From Oxalobacter formigenes (GTDB lineage Bacteria > Pseudomonadota > Gammaproteobacteria > Burkholderiales > Burkholderiaceae_D), in the NCBI RefSeq assembly GCF_002127965.1, contig NZ_CP018787.1:434001-498000 (forward strand): a stretch of 64,000 nucleotides of DNA. The letters run 5' to 3'. Below, in pieces: positions 61,134-64,000 of the stretch. Every line of letters starts with the position of its first letter. Position 1 is the stretch's first letter. The notes beneath the pieces are model-generated. The model had not been told where the DNA came from and searched no databases. It saw only the letters and a program-made list of their open reading frames with translations. Both the position numbers and the translations under genes were made by a program.

Positions 61134-63827
61134 ATGACGAACCCGCAGGACGACATTTCTGTCAATGTTTTTGATCCTGACGAGCAGGAAACGTCGGAAT
61201 GGCTCGAAGCGCTTCATTCCGTTATCGAAAGCGAGGGGCGAGACCGCGCTCACTATCTGATGGAGCGGCTGGCCGATGTCGCGAGACAGAAAGGCGTCAA
61301 TCTTCCTTTTTCCAGCAATACCGCCTACATAAACACCATTCCTCCCGATCTTCAGCAGGGTTCGCCGGGGAATATGGATTATGAAGCCCGTCTGAGAGGC
61401 TGGATGCGCTGGAATGCGATGGCAATGGTCGTTCGCGCCAACAAGGATGGCGACAATCTGGGCGGTCATATCGCCTCATTCACCTCGCTGGCAACCATGT
61501 TCGGCACTGGTTTCCATCATTTCTGGCGTGCGCCGACAGAAACCTTCGACGGCGATCTCGTCTATTTTCAGGGACACTCCTCTCCCGGCATTTATGCACG
61601 TGCTTTTCTGGAAGGGCGGTTGTCCGGGGAACAGCTGGAAAATTTCCGGCGTGAAGTTCATGGAAACGGCCTGTCTTCCTATCCGCATCCCAGACTGATG
61701 CCGGATTTCTGGCAGTTTCCGACCGTATCGATGGGACTCGGCCCGATCATGGCGATTTATCAGGCACGTTTTTTGAAATACCTTCAGGCACGGGGTATTG
61801 CCGATACCGAAGGCCGGAAAGTATGGGTTTTCTGTGGCGACGGCGAAATGGACGAACCGGAAGCCAAGGGCGCGATCAGTCTGGCGTCCCGCGAGACGCT
61901 CGACAACCTGATCATGGTTATCAATTGCAATCTGCAACGGCTGGACGGCCCCGTGCGTGGCAATGGCAAGATCATTCAGGAACTGGAAGCGGATTTCAGG
62001 GGATCTGGCTGGAATGTCATCAAGGTCATCTGGGGTTCCGACTGGGATGAACTCCTTGCAAGGGACAAGGACAACATCCTGAAAAAAGTCATGATGGAAA
62101 CCGTTGACGGCGAATACCAGACCTACAAGGCCAAGGATGGCGCCTATGTCCGTGAACATTTCTTCGGGAAAGACCCTCGTCTTCTGAAGATGGTCGAAAA
62201 CATGTCGGATGATGAAATCTGGCGTCTGTCTCGTGGCGGTCACGATCCACAGAAAGTTTATGCGGCGTTCAAGGTGGCGCAGGAACATACCGGACAGCCG
62301 ACCGTCATCCTGTGCCAGACCGTCAAGGGGTATGGCATGGGCAAGGCTGGTGAGGCATTGAACATCGCCCATCAGGTCAAGAAACTCGACGACAAGACAA
62401 TCCGTTCCCTGAGAGACAGGGCAGGCGTACCGATTCCGGACGACAAACTGGATGAAGTGCCTTTTTACATGCCTCCTGAAGATGCACCTGAAATGATTTA
62501 TCTTCATGAACGGAGAAAATTGCTGGGTGGTTATCTCCCGCATCGCCGCGAGAAGGCAGATGAGCATCTGAGTGTTCCACCCTTGTCGGCTTTTCAGGCC
62601 GTGCTGGAGCCGACGCATCCGGGACGCGAAATTTCGACGACACAGGCGTATGTGCGCACACTGGGTATCCTGCTGAGATCGACCGATATCGGCAGACGGA
62701 TCGTGCCGATTATGGTGGATGAATCGCGTACTTTCGGTATGGAAGGCCTGTTCCGGCAAATCGGTATCTACAACCCGAAAGGCCAGCTTTATGAACCGGT
62801 CGATCAGGACGAGGTCATGTATTACCGGGAAGACAAGGCAGGCCAGATTCTGCAGGAAGGCATTACTGAAGCCGGAGGTATCTGTTCATGGATTGCGGCG
62901 GCGACGAGTTATTCGACGAGCAACAAGATCATGCTGCCCTTCTATACCTATTATTCGATGTTCGGTTTCCAGCGCACGGGGGATTTGATGTGGGCGGCAG
63001 CGGACATGATGGCCCGGGGTTTCCTGATCGGGGGGACTGCCGGACGTACCACATTGAACGGCGAAGGCCTGCAACATGAGGATGGCCATAATCATGTCAT
63101 GGCGGCGACGATTCCGAACTGTCTTCCATACGATCCGGGTTTTGCCCATGAAGTGGCGGTCATCATACAGGACGGTGCCCGTCGTATGGTCGAGAATCAG
63201 GAAAACGTTTTTTATTACGTGTCGGTCATGAATGAATCCTATCCTCAACCGGGAATGAAGCCGGGACAGGAAGAAGGCATTCTGAAGGGCATGTATCTGC
63301 TGGCTGAAGGTGAAAAAGACCTGCCACATCGTGTCCAGTTGCTGGGTTCCGGAACGATCACCCACGAAATGCTTTCCGCGGTCGAACTGCTGAAAAATGA
63401 CTGGAAGGTTGCGGCAGACATCTGGTCGGTGACTTCCTTTACGCTGGTGGCGCGCGAAGGCAACGATATTGAACGCTGGAACATGATGCACCCGGGAGAA
63501 GAACCGAAAGTGCCTTATGCGACCCAATGCCTGAAGGATACCAAGGGCCCTGTAATCGCGTCGACGGATTACATTCGCCTGTTTGCCGAACAGATCCGCG
63601 CATATATCCCTGAAGGGCGTTCTTACACCGTTTTGGGTACGGACGGTTTCGGCCGTTCGGACACACGTGCCAATTTGCGCAATTTCTTTGAGATCGATCG
63701 TTATTATGTGACAGTTGCCGCTCTTGAAGCACTGGCCAGATCAGGCGACATACCGGCTGAAACGGTTTCGAAGGCAATTGAAAAATACGGCATTAACAGG
63801 GAAAAACCGAACCCGGTCGACCTGTAA
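61134..63827 (+). CDS. aceE: Pyruvate dehydrogenase E1 component, homodimeric type
   Basis: The 897-residue thiamin diphosphate enzyme decarboxylates pyruvate and transfers the acetyl group to the E2 lipoyl domain. GDGEMDEPEAKGAISLA (about 234) and NLIMVINCNLQRLDGPV form the ThDP/Mg motif. HGQ-type substrate segments (FQGHSSPGIYARAFLEGRL), and VKGYGMGKAGE follow. The C-terminal third carries VLGTDGFGRSDTRANLRNFFEID. GGGAGG precedes the ATG at 61134. aceF follows after 63 bases. The thiamin operon in the same window makes its cofactor. Confidence 0.96.
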   Translation: MTNPQDDISVNVFDPDEQETSEWLEALHSVIESEGRDRAHYLMERLADVARQKGVNLPFSSNTAYINTIPPDLQQGSPGNMDYEARLRGWMRWNAMAMVVRANKDGDNLGGHIASFTSLATMFGTGFHHFWRAPTETFDGDLVYFQGHSSPGIYARAFLEGRLSGEQLENFRREVHGNGLSSYPHPRLMPDFWQFPTVSMGLGPIMAIYQARFLKYLQARGIADTEGRKVWVFCGDGEMDEPEAKGAISLASRETLDNLIMVINCNLQRLDGPVRGNGKIIQELEADFRGSGWNVIKVIWGSDWDELLARDKDNILKKVMMETVDGEYQTYKAKDGAYVREHFFGKDPRLLKMVENMSDDEIWRLSRGGHDPQKVYAAFKVAQEHTGQPTVILCQTVKGYGMGKAGEALNIAHQVKKLDDKTIRSLRDRAGVPIPDDKLDEVPFYMPPEDAPEMIYLHERRKLLGGYLPHRREKADEHLSVPPLSAFQAVLEPTHPGREISTTQAYVRTLGILLRSTDIGRRIVPIMVDESRTFGMEGLFRQIGIYNPKGQLYEPVDQDEVMYYREDKAGQILQEGITEAGGICSWIAAATSYSTSNKIMLPFYTYYSMFGFQRTGDLMWAAADMMARGFLIGGTAGRTTLNGEGLQHEDGHNHVMAATIPNCLPYDPGFAHEVAVIIQDGARRMVENQENVFYYVSVMNESYPQPGMKPGQEEGILKGMYLLAEGEKDLPHRVQLLGSGTITHEMLSAVELLKNDWKVAADIWSVTSFTLVAREGNDIERWNMMHPGEEPKVPYATQCLKDTKGPVIASTDYIRLFAEQIRAYIPEGRSYTVLGTDGFGRSDTRANLRNFFEIDRYYVTVAALEALARSGDIPAETVSKAIEKYGINREKPNPVDL

Positions 63828-63890
63828 CAGCAAGCTGCCTGAAAAGTGAAATATCGTATTTCCTGCATTAAGACATAAAGGGATGCAAGA

Positions 63891-64000
63891 ATGAGAACAG
63901 TGGAAATCAAGGTGCCTGACATAGGCGACTTCAAGGATGTGGAAGTCATCGAAGTGATGGTGAAAGAAGGGGACGAGATCGCGAAAGACCAGTCAATCGT
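63891..64000 (+). CDS. aceF: Dihydrolipoamide acetyltransferase (E2), N-terminal fragment
   Basis: Only the first 36 codons are present; the gene runs off the right edge. MRTVEIKVPDIGDFKDVEVI followed by VMVKEGDEIAKDQSIV is the start of a lipoyl domain. The lysine that carries lipoate would lie just beyond the window. After aceE the expected gene is the E2 component. An E3 (lpd) with an N-terminal lipoyl domain is a less likely alternative that cannot be excluded here. Confidence 0.85.
   Translation, partial: MRTVEIKVPDIGDFKDVEVIEVMVKEGDEIAKDQSI

Noticed and set aside
61476-62759. 427-codon minus-strand open frame opposite aceE, and similar ones opposite murD, murG, secA and prlC
   Set aside because: All lie fully inside highly conserved enzymes and show no family motif, so they are coding shadows.

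Overview
The window is a stretch of core bacterial chromosome. It looks like a Gram-negative betaproteobacterium of the order Burkholderiales, with near-balanced base composition rather than the high GC usual for that order. A low-GC Oxalobacteraceae member such as Oxalobacter would fit, but the genus is an inference. The evidence is the gene order: mraZ to ftsZ-lpxC, then dciA, secA, argJ and a DUF815 ATPase; zapA next to 6S RNA; cmk-rpsA-ihfB-lapA-lapB-rfaE1; and a homodimeric aceE followed by aceF. I see no tRNA or 5S/16S/23S rRNA gene, insertion sequence, prophage, CRISPR array or other mobile DNA.

Layout: 1-7400 holds argF (cut by the window edge), rsgA, an M48 membrane protease, orn, a small sensorless histidine kinase, waaA, and an endonuclease/phosphatase gene coupled to clsB. 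7408-7775 is rnpB with its own promoter. 8065-26303 is a complete division and cell-wall (dcw) cluster of 16 genes, preceded by four 10-bp-spaced MraZ boxes. 26319-32987 holds dciA, secA, argJ, a DUF815 ATPase and an orphan FAH-family hydratase. valS (minus) diverges at about 35.8 kb from a TPP-riboswitch-controlled thiCSGDE operon ending in a strong terminator at 40.7 kb. Then come clsA, uvrD and the minus-strand block cmk-rpsA-ihfB // lapA-lapB-rfaE1.

50294-51106 is a small-coiled-coil gene, zapA, and 6S RNA with its own promoter and terminator. 51124-57716 is a tightly packed minus-strand run (holC, DUF2486-like, dadA, ychJ, bioA, bioD, bioB, ghrA). prlC and folD follow, and the window closes with aceE and the first codons of aceF.

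Functionally the window is dominated by envelope biogenesis. It covers peptidoglycan precursor synthesis and septation (murC-G, mraY, ddlB, ftsL/I/W/Q/A/Z), lipid A-Kdo-heptose synthesis and its control (lpxC, waaA, rfaE1, lapA/B), and cardiolipin synthesis (clsA, clsB). Cofactor synthesis (thiamin, biotin, folate C1), protein export (secA), replication and repair (dciA, holC, uvrD) and two global regulatory RNAs make up most of the rest. I did not find a clearly novel multi-gene system. The most interesting items are the orphan sensorless kinase behind orn, the thiC riboswitch with two candidate RBS-sequestering segments, a thiamin operon without thiO/thiH/thiF, a biotin cluster without bioF inside a mixed-function run, and several conserved but poorly understood small genes.
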